A DNA stretch of 7,739 nucleotides from Streptomyces sp. NRRL WC-3618 (GCF_001280005.1 NZ_LGDW01000131.1:1-7739), one strand, 5' to 3'; shown: positions 1-6,159, counted from the stretch's first letter. A program made the numbers and translations. The notes: a model not told the origin generated them from the letters alone.

Positions 1-206
1 CAGTGGCAGGGGGTGGGGCGGGGTCCGGGCTTGTCGGGCTGCGGGAGCGGTTGTCCGCCGTTGACGGGCGGCTGGAGGCGGGGGTCGTGGGTGCGGGTGA
101 GGACCGGTTTCGGGTGGTCGCCACTGTGCCGCTGCCTGCGGGTTCAGGGGCCGCGGCCGGTTCGGGGTCGGATGCGAGGGGCGTTGTGAGCGGGGTCACC
201 TCATGA
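1..206 (+). CDS. Sensor histidine kinase, C-terminal end (5' truncated by window)
   Basis: Only the last 67 or so codons are present; the reading frame is open to the left edge and ends at TGA 204-206. The residues GAGSGLVGLRERLSAVDG followed by RLEAG and RFRVVATVPLP match the end of the HATPase_c domain of NarL/DesK-family kinases: the last glycine-rich ATP-lid motif (GxGLxGLRER), the helix after it, and the closing beta strand ending in a P-L-P type tail. Kinases of this family autophosphorylate on a His in an upstream HisKA_3 domain, which lies outside this window, and pass the phosphate to a partner regulator. The stop codon overlaps the start of the response regulator gene (ATGA at 203-206), so the two are almost certainly one operon and cognate partners. 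The sensed signal cannot be read from this fragment. The Ala/Gly/Ser-rich last 20 residues look like a disordered tail. Confidence 0.88.
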   Translation, partial: VAGGGAGSGLVGLRERLSAVDGRLEAGVVGAGEDRFRVVATVPLPAGSGAAAGSGSDARGVVSGVTS

Positions 207-814
207 GCGGTGTACGGCTGCTGCTCGCCGACGACGAGCACCTCATCCGGGGTGCGCTGGCCGCGCTGCTCGGCCTCGAGGACGATCTCGTGGTCGTCGC
301 CGAGGCCGCCACCGGGCCCGAGGCGCTGGCCATGGCGCGGGCGCACCGGCCCGACGTCGCGGTGCTCGATCTTGAGATGCCGGGCGCGGACGGTGTGAAG
401 GTCGCCACATCGCTGCGCACCGAACTGCCGGGGTGCCGGGTGCTGATCGTGACCAGTCACGGCCGCCCCGGGCATCTCAAGCGGGCGCTTGCGGCGGGTG
501 TGCGTGGGTTCGTCCCCAAGACCGTCAGCGCCCAGCGGCTCGCCGAGATCATCCGTACCGTGCACGCCGGAAACCGTTACGTCGACCCGGAGTTGGCCGC
601 CGACGCGATCTCCGCCGGGGACTCGCCGCTGACCGCGCGCGAGGCCGAGGTGCTCGAACTCGCCGCCGACGGCGCGCCGGTCGCGGAGATCGCGGAACGG
701 GCCGCGCTGTCGCAGGGGACCGTACGGAACTATCTGTCGTCGGCAGTGTCGAAACTCGGGGCGGAGAACCGGCATGCGGCAGTGCGGCTCGCACGGCTTC
801 GGGGTTGGGTATAG
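203..814 (+). CDS. NarL/DesR-family response regulator, LuxR-type HTH
   Basis: A complete 203-residue two-domain regulator, the usual length for the family. The N-terminal receiver domain (about residues 4-120) has the acidic pair D10/D11, the phospho-acceptor D56 in VLDLEMPG, T84 in the VTS strand end, and K106 in the GFVPK motif, so every catalytic switch residue is present. The C-terminal LuxR/GerE helix-turn-helix (about 141-200) begins SPLTAREAEVLEL and contains the recognition helix region LSQGTVRNYLSSAVSKLGA, typical of DesR-like regulators of streptomycetes. It should be phosphorylated by the kinase encoded just upstream and then dimerise on DNA. The start is fixed by the ATGA overlap with the kinase stop; no strong Shine-Dalgarno precedes it, as expected for translational coupling. 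Target genes are unknown. I recall a kinase/regulator pair next to purC in other Streptomyces, but have not checked. Confidence 0.93.
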   Translation: MSGVRLLLADDEHLIRGALAALLGLEDDLVVVAEAATGPEALAMARAHRPDVAVLDLEMPGADGVKVATSLRTELPGCRVLIVTSHGRPGHLKRALAAGVRGFVPKTVSAQRLAEIIRTVHAGNRYVDPELAADAISAGDSPLTAREAEVLELAADGAPVAEIAERAALSQGTVRNYLSSAVSKLGAENRHAAVRLARLRGWV

Positions 815-830
815 TTGGTCTCGCGCCACG

Positions 831-847
831 GCACATACGACATGTGC
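831..847. other. Perfect 6-bp inverted repeat between regulator gene and tRNA-Gly
   Basis: GCACATACGACATGTGC is a perfect 6-bp palindromic stem with a 5-base centre. It lies 16 bases after the regulator stop and 10 bases before the tRNA 5' end, with no T-run after it. It may be a protein-binding palindrome at the tRNA promoter or a small hairpin in the tRNA leader. A weak TTGGTC (815-820) / TACGAC (836-841) pair with 15-base spacing overlaps it and could be the tRNA promoter, but the match is poor. Confidence 0.35.
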
Positions 848-857
848 GGGACGCGAT

Positions 858-933
858 GCGGACGTAGCTCAGTTGGTAGAGCGCAACCTTGCCAAGGTTG
901 AGGTCGCCAGTTCGAACCTGGTCGTCCGCTCCA
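858..933 (+). tRNA. tRNA-Gly (anticodon GCC), with encoded CCA
   Basis: The cloverleaf can be folded by eye. The acceptor stem is GCGGACG (858-864) with CGTCCGC (923-929), with discriminator T930 and an encoded CCA (931-933). The D arm contains AGCTCAGTTGGTAGAGC. The anticodon stem is CAACC (884-888) with GGTTG (896-900), and the loop TTGCCAA carries anticodon GCC (891-893), which reads GGC/GGT glycine codons. The T arm is GCCAG-TTCGAAC-CTGGT (906-922), with one G-T pair. All invariant positions are normal. It lies on the same strand as the two-component genes and converges with purC. GGC is a major glycine codon in such GC-rich genomes, so this should be a highly used tRNA. I see no duplicated 3' end nearby that would mark an integrated element at this locus. 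Confidence 0.97.
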
Positions 934-1008
934 GATCAAGACCCCGGTCCAGTTGCGCTATGGCCTGTGCTCTATGCCGGGTGCCGTGCGCCCTGTGGCG
1001 GGGGCCGG

Positions 1009-1920
1009 CTATGTCCAGCTCAGGCCCGTCAGGCGCTCGTACGCCTCGATGTACTTCGCGCGGGTCGCGTCGGTGACGTGCTGCGGGAGCGGCGGCGGGG
1101 GCTGCTCGCTGGCGCGGACCCAGCCGGACTCCGAGGACGTCAGCCAGTCCCGTACGAACTGCTTGTCGAACGAGGGCTGCGCGTGGCCCGGCTCCCACTC
1201 GTCGGCCGGCCAGAAACGGGACGAGTCCGGGGTGAGCACCTCGTCGGCGAGGACCAGCTTCTCGCCGTCCTCGGTGCTCTCGTACCCGAACTCGAACTTC
1301 GTGTCCGCGAGGATGATGCCCCGCTCGCGGGCGATGTCCCGGGCGCGGGAGTAGACGGCCAGGGTCGCCTGGCGGAGCTCGGCGGCGGTCTCCGCGCCGA
1401 CCTGGCGGGCCACCTCCTCGTACGACACGTTCTCGTCGTGCTCGCCGACCGCCGCCTTCGTGGCCGGGGTGAAGATCGGGGCGGGCAGCTCGGAGCCGTC
1501 GGTGAGGCCCTCGGGGAGCGCCAGGCCGCAGACCGTACGGGAGTCGTTGTACTCGGTCAGGCCGGAGCCGGTGAGGTAGCCGCGGGCCACGCACTCCACC
1601 GGCATCATGCGCAGGGACTTGCAGATCAGGGTGCGGCCCGCCCAGTCGGCGGGGGCGCCCGGCGGGAGTTCGGTGCTCAGGACGTGGTTGGGGGCCAGGT
1701 CGGCGAGCTGGTCGAACCACCAGAGCGAGAGCTGGGTGAGGACGCGGCCCTTGTCGGGGATCTCCGTCCGCAGCACCCAGTCGAAAGCGGAGATGCGGTC
1801 GCTGGCGACCATCACGAGGTCGCCCGCCTCGTTCTGGTACAGGTCGCGCACCTTGCCGGTGTGCAGATGCACCAGACCCGGAACCTGGAGGGGCTCGGGC
1901 TTTTCTACGAATCCGGACAC
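1009..1920 (-). CDS. purC: Phosphoribosylaminoimidazole-succinocarboxamide synthase (SAICAR synthase)
   Basis: This enzyme joins CAIR and L-aspartate using ATP to give SAICAR in de novo purine synthesis, in the cytoplasm. The 303-residue product starts MSGFVEKPEPL. It has the N-terminal nucleotide-binding part with HTGKVRDLY (about 20-28) and SDRISAFDWVL (40-50), the first family signature MPVECVARGYLTGSG (106-120), and the second signature LADTKFEFGY (204-213). At about 300 residues it belongs to the longer type of PurC rather than the roughly 240-residue Escherichia coli type. The start is GTG 1918-1920: there is no in-frame ATG near it, and GGGGAGGAA (1923-1931) lies just upstream. The stop is TAG at 1009-1011. 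The gene is the last of four minus-strand genes and is separated from its upstream neighbour by 200 bp, so it may have its own promoter, though I could not identify a convincing one. It converges with the tRNA-Gly gene. Confidence 0.97.
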   Translation of the reverse strand: MSGFVEKPEPLQVPGLVHLHTGKVRDLYQNEAGDLVMVASDRISAFDWVLRTEIPDKGRVLTQLSLWWFDQLADLAPNHVLSTELPPGAPADWAGRTLICKSLRMMPVECVARGYLTGSGLTEYNDSRTVCGLALPEGLTDGSELPAPIFTPATKAAVGEHDENVSYEEVARQVGAETAAELRQATLAVYSRARDIARERGIILADTKFEFGYESTEDGEKLVLADEVLTPDSSRFWPADEWEPGHAQPSFDKQFVRDWLTSSESGWVRASEQPPPPLPQHVTDATRAKYIEAYERLTGLSWT

Positions 1921-1922
1921 GG

Positions 1923-1931
1923 TTCCTCCCC
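1923..1931 (-). promoter_or_regulatory. Ribosome binding site fixing the GTG start of purC
   Basis: On the minus strand GGGGAGGAA is followed by CC and the GTG start. The GGAGG core is only 4 bases from the start codon, which is tight but acceptable. It supports GTG 1918-1920 as the start, in agreement with the usual N-terminus of long PurC proteins. Confidence 0.75.
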
Positions 1932-2040
1932 GTGGTGATGACCAAGTGGCTCGATTCTCCCGTATGCGGGGAGTGCGTTTTTCCACGGGGCTGGGGGGAG
2001 GGGGTGCGGAGTGGGTTGCGGAGGGAGGTCGTCGCGGAGG

Positions 2041-2120
2041 CGGGTTCGGTTTCGGGTGCGGTTTCGGGTGCGGGTTCGGACGCGGCTCAGGCTCGGCTCC
2101 GGCTCGGCTCCGGCTCGGGT
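2041..2120. repeat. Degenerate short tandem repeats after the dimethylformamidase-like gene
   Basis: The stretch is built from two repeat blocks. In the first, CGGTTTCGGGTG occurs twice perfectly in tandem (2047-2058, 2059-2070), flanked by CGGGTT units. In the second, GGCTCGGCTCC occurs twice in tandem (2090-2100, 2101-2111) and is followed by GGCTCGG. The repeats run right up to the stop codon (2121-2123) of the minus-strand gene. Slippage-prone simple sequence of this type is common in streptomycete gaps; no function is implied. Confidence 0.85.
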
Positions 2121-3635
2121 TCAGTCCCGTTTGCAGATGCGGTCCAGGAGGTTCGCGGTGGCTCGCTGGATCCTCGGGTCGACGTGGCCGGGGCGGTCCA
2201 GGGACGGGGACCACGCGAACGTCCCGGACGCGAAGACCAGGGCGCCGGAGGGGGACCGGTAGAGGGAGGTCTCCTGGTGGCGGGGGGTGCCTTCGCTGTC
2301 GGCGTACGGGGAGTGCGCGAGGAGGACGCGGTCGTCGTGCTCGGGGAGCTGGGTGCGCGGGAAGTAGCGGTCGGCCTCTCCGGCCACCATGTCGGCGATC
2401 TCGTCGCCGTCGTGCGCGCCGGTCGCCTCCCACATCCAGTGGTCGGCGTTGCGGACGACCAAGGGGGTGGGCTCCGGGACCCTGCCCGCGTACTGGATGC
2501 CGATCAGCTGCTGCTCGGGGCGGTCGATTTCGCGCCACAGGGCCGGTTTCCCCGGGCCGCGGCGCTTGCGGCAGGTGAGGAGGCGGTCGGGGACGCCTGA
2601 CGGGGACGGGCCCAGCTCCACCTGCCAGTACATGGTGTTGGCGGAGAGGAAGACGAGGGACGTGCCGTTCTCGCGAGCGAGTTCGGTGGTGCGGCGCATC
2701 GCCGAGGACCAGTACTCGTCGTGGCCCGGGAAGACCAGGCCCCGGTAGCGGGTGGGGTCGACGCGGCCGGCGTGCAGATCGCGGGCGTCGGCGTACGCCA
2801 CGTCGTAGCCGTAGCGCTCGGCGAAACGGATGAAGTCGTAGGCGTGGCCCACATGGAGGGGGAGGCCCGCGCCGGCGTACGGACGGTCGAAGGAGACGGT
2901 CGTCGCGGCGTCGGCCTCGCCGAGGAGCCGGCCGTGCTCGTCCCAGGCGTGGTAGAGGCTCGCGCCGGTGCGGCCGTCCTCCGGGTAGAGGTTGTACGCC
3001 TGCCACGTGATGTCCGGCATGAGGAGCAGCAGGTCCGCCGGGTGGTTGTCGCGGACCGTGAAGGGGATGTGGGAGCGGTAGCCGTCGAGGGTGGTGAGCA
3101 CGGCGACGTACGCCCCGATGTTCCAGTACGACGGGATCTGCAGGCGCCAGGACAGCCACCAGTGGTGGCAGGAGACGGTGCGGTCGGCGGCGAGCGGCGG
3201 GGGCTGGACGATGCCGGAGAGGCGGGGGCTCGTCGTGATCTTCGCCGCGCCGTCGCCGCCGTAGTGGCCGATGCGGTAGATGTCCACGGCGAATTCCTGC
3301 GGCGGGTCGACCGTGATGTGGAAGTCGATCGCTTCGCCGGGGGCGGCCGGGCCGGTGGAGGTGAACCCCTTGATCTGGCAGTGCACGTCGTCCGAGGCCC
3401 GGGGGCCGCCGGTGGAGGAGGACGCCGTGCGGGGAGCGGGGATCTTGGCGGTACCGGGCGGGCGGCCGGCCGACGTCGGGTCTAAGGGGTCGACGTACCA
3501 GGGGACCACGTGCCCGGTGTCGTCGAAATACGACTCGCTGCCTCGGAGCCAGGGGACGGGGCCCAGGCCGAAGGGGTCCGTGACGGCGTGCGCGAGAGCT
3601 CCCGACTCCCAGCGGCGGATCGGCTGTGACCCCAT
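2121..3635 (-). CDS. N,N-dimethylformamidase large (beta) subunit-like protein
   Basis: A 504-residue protein of the family named after the large subunit of N,N-dimethylformamidase, an iron-dependent amidohydrolase. Family landmarks appear in order: DIYRIGHYGGDG (118-129); IPSYWNIGAYVAVLTTLDG with HIPFTVRD (167-196); TWQAYNLYPEDGRTGASLY (210-228), the usual TWQAYN...SLY motif; SFDRPY (248-253); GYDVAYADARDLH (276-288); GHDEYWSSAMR (304-314); FLSANTMYW (329-337); CRKRR...LWREIDRPEQQLIGIQY (355-382); and DRYFP (422-426). No signal peptide or membrane segment is evident, so it is probably cytoplasmic. An upstream in-frame ATG (3714-3716) would add 27 residues, but the consensus ribosome binding site at 3643-3651 points to ATG 3633-3635. 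No small alpha subunit gene is adjacent. The real substrate is unknown: the family is widespread in actinobacteria and mostly uncharacterised, and true dimethylformamide cleavage should not be assumed. Confidence 0.85.
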   Translation of the reverse strand: MGSQPIRRWESGALAHAVTDPFGLGPVPWLRGSESYFDDTGHVVPWYVDPLDPTSAGRPPGTAKIPAPRTASSSTGGPRASDDVHCQIKGFTSTGPAAPGEAIDFHITVDPPQEFAVDIYRIGHYGGDGAAKITTSPRLSGIVQPPPLAADRTVSCHHWWLSWRLQIPSYWNIGAYVAVLTTLDGYRSHIPFTVRDNHPADLLLLMPDITWQAYNLYPEDGRTGASLYHAWDEHGRLLGEADAATTVSFDRPYAGAGLPLHVGHAYDFIRFAERYGYDVAYADARDLHAGRVDPTRYRGLVFPGHDEYWSSAMRRTTELARENGTSLVFLSANTMYWQVELGPSPSGVPDRLLTCRKRRGPGKPALWREIDRPEQQLIGIQYAGRVPEPTPLVVRNADHWMWEATGAHDGDEIADMVAGEADRYFPRTQLPEHDDRVLLAHSPYADSEGTPRHQETSLYRSPSGALVFASGTFAWSPSLDRPGHVDPRIQRATANLLDRICKRD

Positions 3636-3769
3636 GTCTGCGTTCCTCCCTGGCTCCCCCGTCAGCTGCTGTCCTATGTCCCGAGCGATTGCCATGCGCG
3701 CGTTCGGTCCAAGCACATCACATTTCGCACGCGGTCCGTCACCGTTCGTCGTGAATTGGCCTCAAGCGG
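3636..3769 (-). promoter_or_regulatory. Probable leader/promoter region of the dimethylformamidase-like gene
   Basis: This gap next to the gene start is less GC-rich than its surroundings, as expected for a promoter region, and lies just beyond the terminator of the preceding minus-strand gene. A partial -35/-10 pair can be drawn on the minus strand (GTGACG, then TGTGAT 14 bases later), but the spacing is short, so no precise promoter is claimed. Confidence 0.35.
3643..3651 (-). promoter_or_regulatory. Ribosome binding site that decides the start of the dimethylformamidase-like gene
   Basis: On the minus strand AGGGAGGAA lies 7 bases before ATG 3633-3635 (intervening CGCAGAC). It is a near-perfect Shine-Dalgarno. 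Because the frame is open further upstream to an ATG at 3714-3716, this site is the main reason to prefer the shorter 504-residue form. Confidence 0.85.
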
Positions 3770-3808
3770 AAAAAAGGGGTCCGACCGGTTTCTTCGACGC
3801 CGGGTCGG
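3770..3808 (-). terminator. Intrinsic terminator after the M48-like membrane protein gene
   Basis: Read on the minus strand, CCGACC (3803-3808) pairs with GGTCGG (3781-3786). A further GG/CC pair forms past a bulged C, and the loop is A-rich. The stem is followed by ACCCC and then six T residues (3770-3775). It lies 108 bases after the stop codon at 3917-3919, with the conserved repeat element in between. The stem is moderate and the T-run starts 5 bases after it, so it is plausible but not textbook. Confidence 0.5.
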
Positions 3809-3815
3809 TTGGTGG

Positions 3816-3899
3816 CTGGGGGCTGCCGCCCCCAGGCCCCCGCTTCGCCCCTTAAGGGGCCTTGTCCTCAAACGCCGGACGGGGCGGACGGTGCGGGCC
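3816..3899. repeat. Streptomycete-type intergenic repeat, copy 1 (with extra hairpin)
   Basis: Positions 3835-3899 match 7607-7670 nearly base for base, including the identical 20-mer GTCCTCAAACGCCGGACGGG (3864-3883) and GGCCCCCGCTTCG (3835-3847). Inside is a 14-base perfect palindrome GCCCCTTAAGGGGC (3847-3860). Just before the shared part is a strong hairpin: CTGGGGGC (3816-3823) with GCCCCCAG (3828-3835) around a TGCC loop. From memory, GTCCGGCGTTTGAGGAC with a neighbouring GGGGGC...GCCCCC hairpin recurs in intergenic regions of many Streptomyces genomes; I could not check this here. It sits in the 3' region of the M48-like gene transcript. Confidence 0.88.
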
Positions 3900-3916
3900 G
3901 GGGCTGACAAACGTGA

Positions 3917-5857
3917 TCACACCAGGCGTACGGGTTTTTCCGGGCGTACTCCTGTGGTGCGGAGCCAGGCCTCCAGGGGGGCCGGGTCGCCTGTCTCTAT
4001 GAGGGTCAGGACCTTTGGGGCGAGGTCGGCCGCTCGTTCGCCGTTCAGGAGGAGGGAGGGGCCGTCGAGCCAGTCCAGGCCCGGGGTCGCGCCCGCCGTG
4101 TCCATCGCCGCGCAGCACACCATCGCGGTGACGTGATCGGCGAGCAGTTCGCGGCCCGTGCGCGGGGGCTGCAACGGGAACAGGGGCAGTATGCCGTCGT
4201 CCCAGAGGGCCGTGTCCGGGCCCTGGCCCTGACCCGCGGTCAGACCTGCCGGGGGCCCTTGTCCGCGCGCCGGCGCGGCGGCTTCCTCTCGGGCGACCTC
4301 CGCGCTGAGCCCGGCGGCGAGGGTTACACCGCGTTCGCTGCCTACGCGTTCGTCGTCTTCTTCGTCCGGGGCCTCGTCCGGGGCCAGGTCCAGGGTCGGG
4401 GTCGGGGCCGGGGCCGGGGCCGGGTCCGAGTTCAGGTCCGGGTCCGGGTCCAGGGCCGGGTCCGGGTCCAGGGCCGGGTCCAGGTCCGGGTTCAGGGTCG
4501 GGTCCAGGTCCGGGTTCAGGGTCGGGTCGATATCGGTCTGGGGGGTCGTCAGGTGGTTCATCACCCGGGACAGGGTCGGGGCGTCGGGGTCCTGCGGGTT
4601 GGGTGGCGTCGTGCCTAGGGCGCCCCTGGCGTCCAGGGCGTCCAGGACCCGGTGGAGGCGGGCCGCGTCCGTACGCCACTTACGGTCGACCACCTCGTCC
4701 GGGTACTCCTGCCAGTCGACCGGCGCCCAGTCGGGGCCGGGCTCCGCCGGGCCGCCGTGGAAGAGGCGGGCGGCGAGCAGGGAGGCCGCCTCGTCGACCA
4801 GGCCGGGTTCCTCCAGGAGGTCGCAGGCCGGGCGTTCGCCCAGACGGGACGTGAAGCCCTCGGCCAGCCGGTCGCGGCGGGACAGCTCCGTGAGCGCCGC
4901 GACGACACCCGCGTCCAGCCGGGCCGGCCAGCGGCCCATCCGCCAGGCGGGGAGCGCGACCCGGGTCAGCAGCCGGTCCCAGCCCGCGTACGCCAGGCCG
5001 ACCTGCTCCTGCGCGACGATCCGCAGCCCGTAATCCACAGCCTGTGCACGCTCGGCGGCGGCCGCCGCGACCCCGCGCTCCATCTCGGACGCGTGCACCC
5101 GGCAGCTGCGCAGCAGCACCCGCGCCACGCAGCCGACGCCCGCGAGCGCCGCCCGGGACACGGGGTCACGCCGGGGCGCCGCGGCCACGGCCACCGCCGC
5201 GTCCAGGCCCCGTACGAAACGTCTCGCCGCCGCGATGTCCGGGTGCGCCGAAGGTCCCGTACCCGCGACGACCGGGGCCAGCACGGCGCGCAGTTCCGCG
5301 ACGCGCATCCACCACAGGAACGGTGAGCCGATCACGAGGACCGGCGACGCGGGCGCCGTCGTCCGCCGGCGCTGTCCCTGGAAGGCGGGGCGCATGCCTC
5401 GTACGCCCGATATCTCGTCCCGGCCCTCCGGCGCGAGCGGGGCGTGGGCGGGGTGGGTGCGGTCCTCCAGCCAGCTGTCGCAGTCCGGGGTGAGCGCTAT
5501 CGCGGAAGGCGCGGGGACGCCCAGGCGGTCGGCCAGGTCGCGCACCAGGTGATAGAGGTCCAGCGCCGATTCCTCGGCGATCGGGACCGTGGGGCTCATG
5601 GCCGGGCGGGCGCGGGCGACGACCAGGGCGACGACGGTCGCGGCGAGGAGTACGACCAGTGCGGCGACGCACGTGATCCAGCGGGCGAGGTGCCAGCCGC
5701 CGCCCACGAGGTGGTCGGTGGAGCCGCCTGCCAGCAGCACGACGGCGAGGGCCGCGGGCAGCAGAGCGACGGCCAGGGCCCTGCTGCGGACGCGCAGCAC
5801 GGCGAGGGCCCGGGAACGCGCGACCTGCGCGCCCGCCTCCACACCCATACCGGTCAC
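3917..5857 (-). CDS. Two-TM membrane protein resembling an M48 peptidase with lost active site
   Basis: A 646-residue protein. Two hydrophobic segments (about 27-45 and 59-82) are followed by a soluble region. That region tracks the layout of streptomycete M48 membrane peptidases: LYHLVRDLADRLGVPAPSAIALTPD (101-125); VLVIGSPFLWWMRVAELRAVLA (173-194); a region around SEMERGVAAA (257-266) where M48 proteins carry ExEAD; ELSRRDRLAEGFTSRLGE (324-341); and DWQEYPDEVVDR (381-392). Where HELGH should stand, this protein has PVVAG (195-199), so both zinc-binding His residues and the catalytic Glu are absent. A 25-fold dipeptide repeat (443-492) and an acidic run (494-503) join this part to a C-terminal domain ending DPAPLEAWLRTTGVRPEKP. 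The start is GTG 5855-5857, with GGGGGTGA (5867-5874) nine bases upstream; ATG 5846-5848 is a possible alternative. The M48 relation is from pattern recognition. It is probably a non-catalytic scaffold, with role unknown. Confidence 0.8.
   Translation of the reverse strand: MTGMGVEAGAQVARSRALAVLRVRSRALAVALLPAALAVVLLAGGSTDHLVGGGWHLARWITCVAALVVLLAATVVALVVARARPAMSPTVPIAEESALDLYHLVRDLADRLGVPAPSAIALTPDCDSWLEDRTHPAHAPLAPEGRDEISGVRGMRPAFQGQRRRTTAPASPVLVIGSPFLWWMRVAELRAVLAPVVAGTGPSAHPDIAAARRFVRGLDAAVAVAAAPRRDPVSRAALAGVGCVARVLLRSCRVHASEMERGVAAAAAERAQAVDYGLRIVAQEQVGLAYAGWDRLLTRVALPAWRMGRWPARLDAGVVAALTELSRRDRLAEGFTSRLGERPACDLLEEPGLVDEAASLLAARLFHGGPAEPGPDWAPVDWQEYPDEVVDRKWRTDAARLHRVLDALDARGALGTTPPNPQDPDAPTLSRVMNHLTTPQTDIDPTLNPDLDPTLNPDLDPALDPDPALDPDPDLNSDPAPAPAPTPTLDLAPDEAPDEEDDERVGSERGVTLAAGLSAEVAREEAAAPARGQGPPAGLTAGQGQGPDTALWDDGILPLFPLQPPRTGRELLADHVTAMVCCAAMDTAGATPGLDWLDGPSLLLNGERAADLAPKVLTLIETGDPAPLEAWLRTTGVRPEKPVRLV
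4382..4531 (-). repeat. 25 codon-aligned hexamers coding a (P/L)(D/A/T/N) dipeptide repeat
   Basis: Twenty-five consecutive hexamers, almost all of the form GKYCRG on the plus strand (such as GTCCGG, GTCCAG, GGCCGG, GGTCGG, GTTCAG), are in register with the codons of the M48-like gene. Each codes for a dipeptide such as PD, LD, PA, PT or LN. Within the run a 24-bp block (4478-4501) is repeated perfectly at 4502-4525, coding TLNPDLDP twice. The encoded segment is acidic and proline-rich, probably an extended linker. It is expected to vary in length between strains through slippage. Confidence 0.92.
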
Positions 5858-6159
5858 GACCGGATGTCACCCCCTACCTTCTCCGCACACACCTGACGTT
5901 GCTCATTCCCCCACTGTGGCACCCGCGACTGACATCGCAATGCCGGTGGGCCAAGTGCCGGAATGCTTGCGCCGCACCATAGTTGGGGGTCCGGCCCTCG
6001 TCAGCCGGATGGGGGATCGGTCACTCGATGGAATGGCTTTGGGGAGAGGTGGATGACACACGGCGACGACGAAGCGGCAGTTGGGAGGGGGTCGACGGAG
6101 GATCGAGAAGGGGTCGGCAGAGGGTCGGCAGGGCGGCGGGTGGCCTCCGGGCGCGTCAC
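5858..6159. other. Gap between purD terminator and the M48-like gene: no gene supported
   Basis: About 300 bases without a convincing gene. The right part holds a tandem GGGTCGGCAG pair (6111-6120, 6122-6131). The left part should contain the promoter and leader of the M48-like gene: a weak minus-strand pair TTGCGA/CACAGT with 16-base spacing can be drawn around 5913-5940, and GGGGGTGA at 5867-5874 is the probable ribosome binding site. A plus-strand 45-codon frame (6053-6190) is considered and rejected separately. Confidence 0.5.

Larger units (their letters stand above)
1921..2120. other. Gap between purC and the dimethylformamidase-like gene: stem-loop and degenerate hexamer repeats
   Basis: No gene is seen in this 200-bp gap. 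Next to purC it holds the Shine-Dalgarno and a small stem-loop, CTCCC with GGGAG (1957-1973). Read on the plus strand, this is followed by TTTTT (1978-1982). Next to the other gene it holds a run of 6- to 12-base repeats (2041-2120). The sequence can be translated in the purC frame as a Pro/Arg/Lys-rich stretch, but it contains no start signal and lies upstream of a well-supported purC start. No clear -35/-10 pair for purC was found. Confidence 0.6.

Noticed and set aside
730..939. Minus-strand frame containing GSNWRPQPWQGCALPTELRP.
   Set aside because: This is the antisense of the tRNA-Gly gene and regulator tail. Such peptides are a known false annotation from translating the complement of tRNA genes.
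934..1008. Possible bidirectional terminator between tRNA-Gly and purC (GCCGG 976-980 with CCGGC 1005-1009, small CGCC/GGCG hairpin inside).
   Set aside because: The stems are short, the loop is large, and there is no T-run in either direction. It is too weak to call.
869..1945. Minus-strand 358-codon frame ending RTTRFELATSTLARLRSTN.
   Set aside because: It is a shifted frame over purC, with an end that again comes from antisense tRNA. purC in the correct frame has all family signatures.
1921..3159. N-terminal extension of the purC frame across the upstream gap and into the neighbouring gene.
   Set aside because: The extension is Pro/Arg-rich shadow sequence. The GTG at 1918-1920 has a Shine-Dalgarno and gives the normal PurC N-terminus.
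3636..3716. 27-residue longer start (ATG 3714-3716) of the dimethylformamidase-like gene.
   Set aside because: The extension contains the consensus ribosome binding site AGGGAGGAA placed 7 bases from ATG 3633-3635, so the shorter form is favoured.
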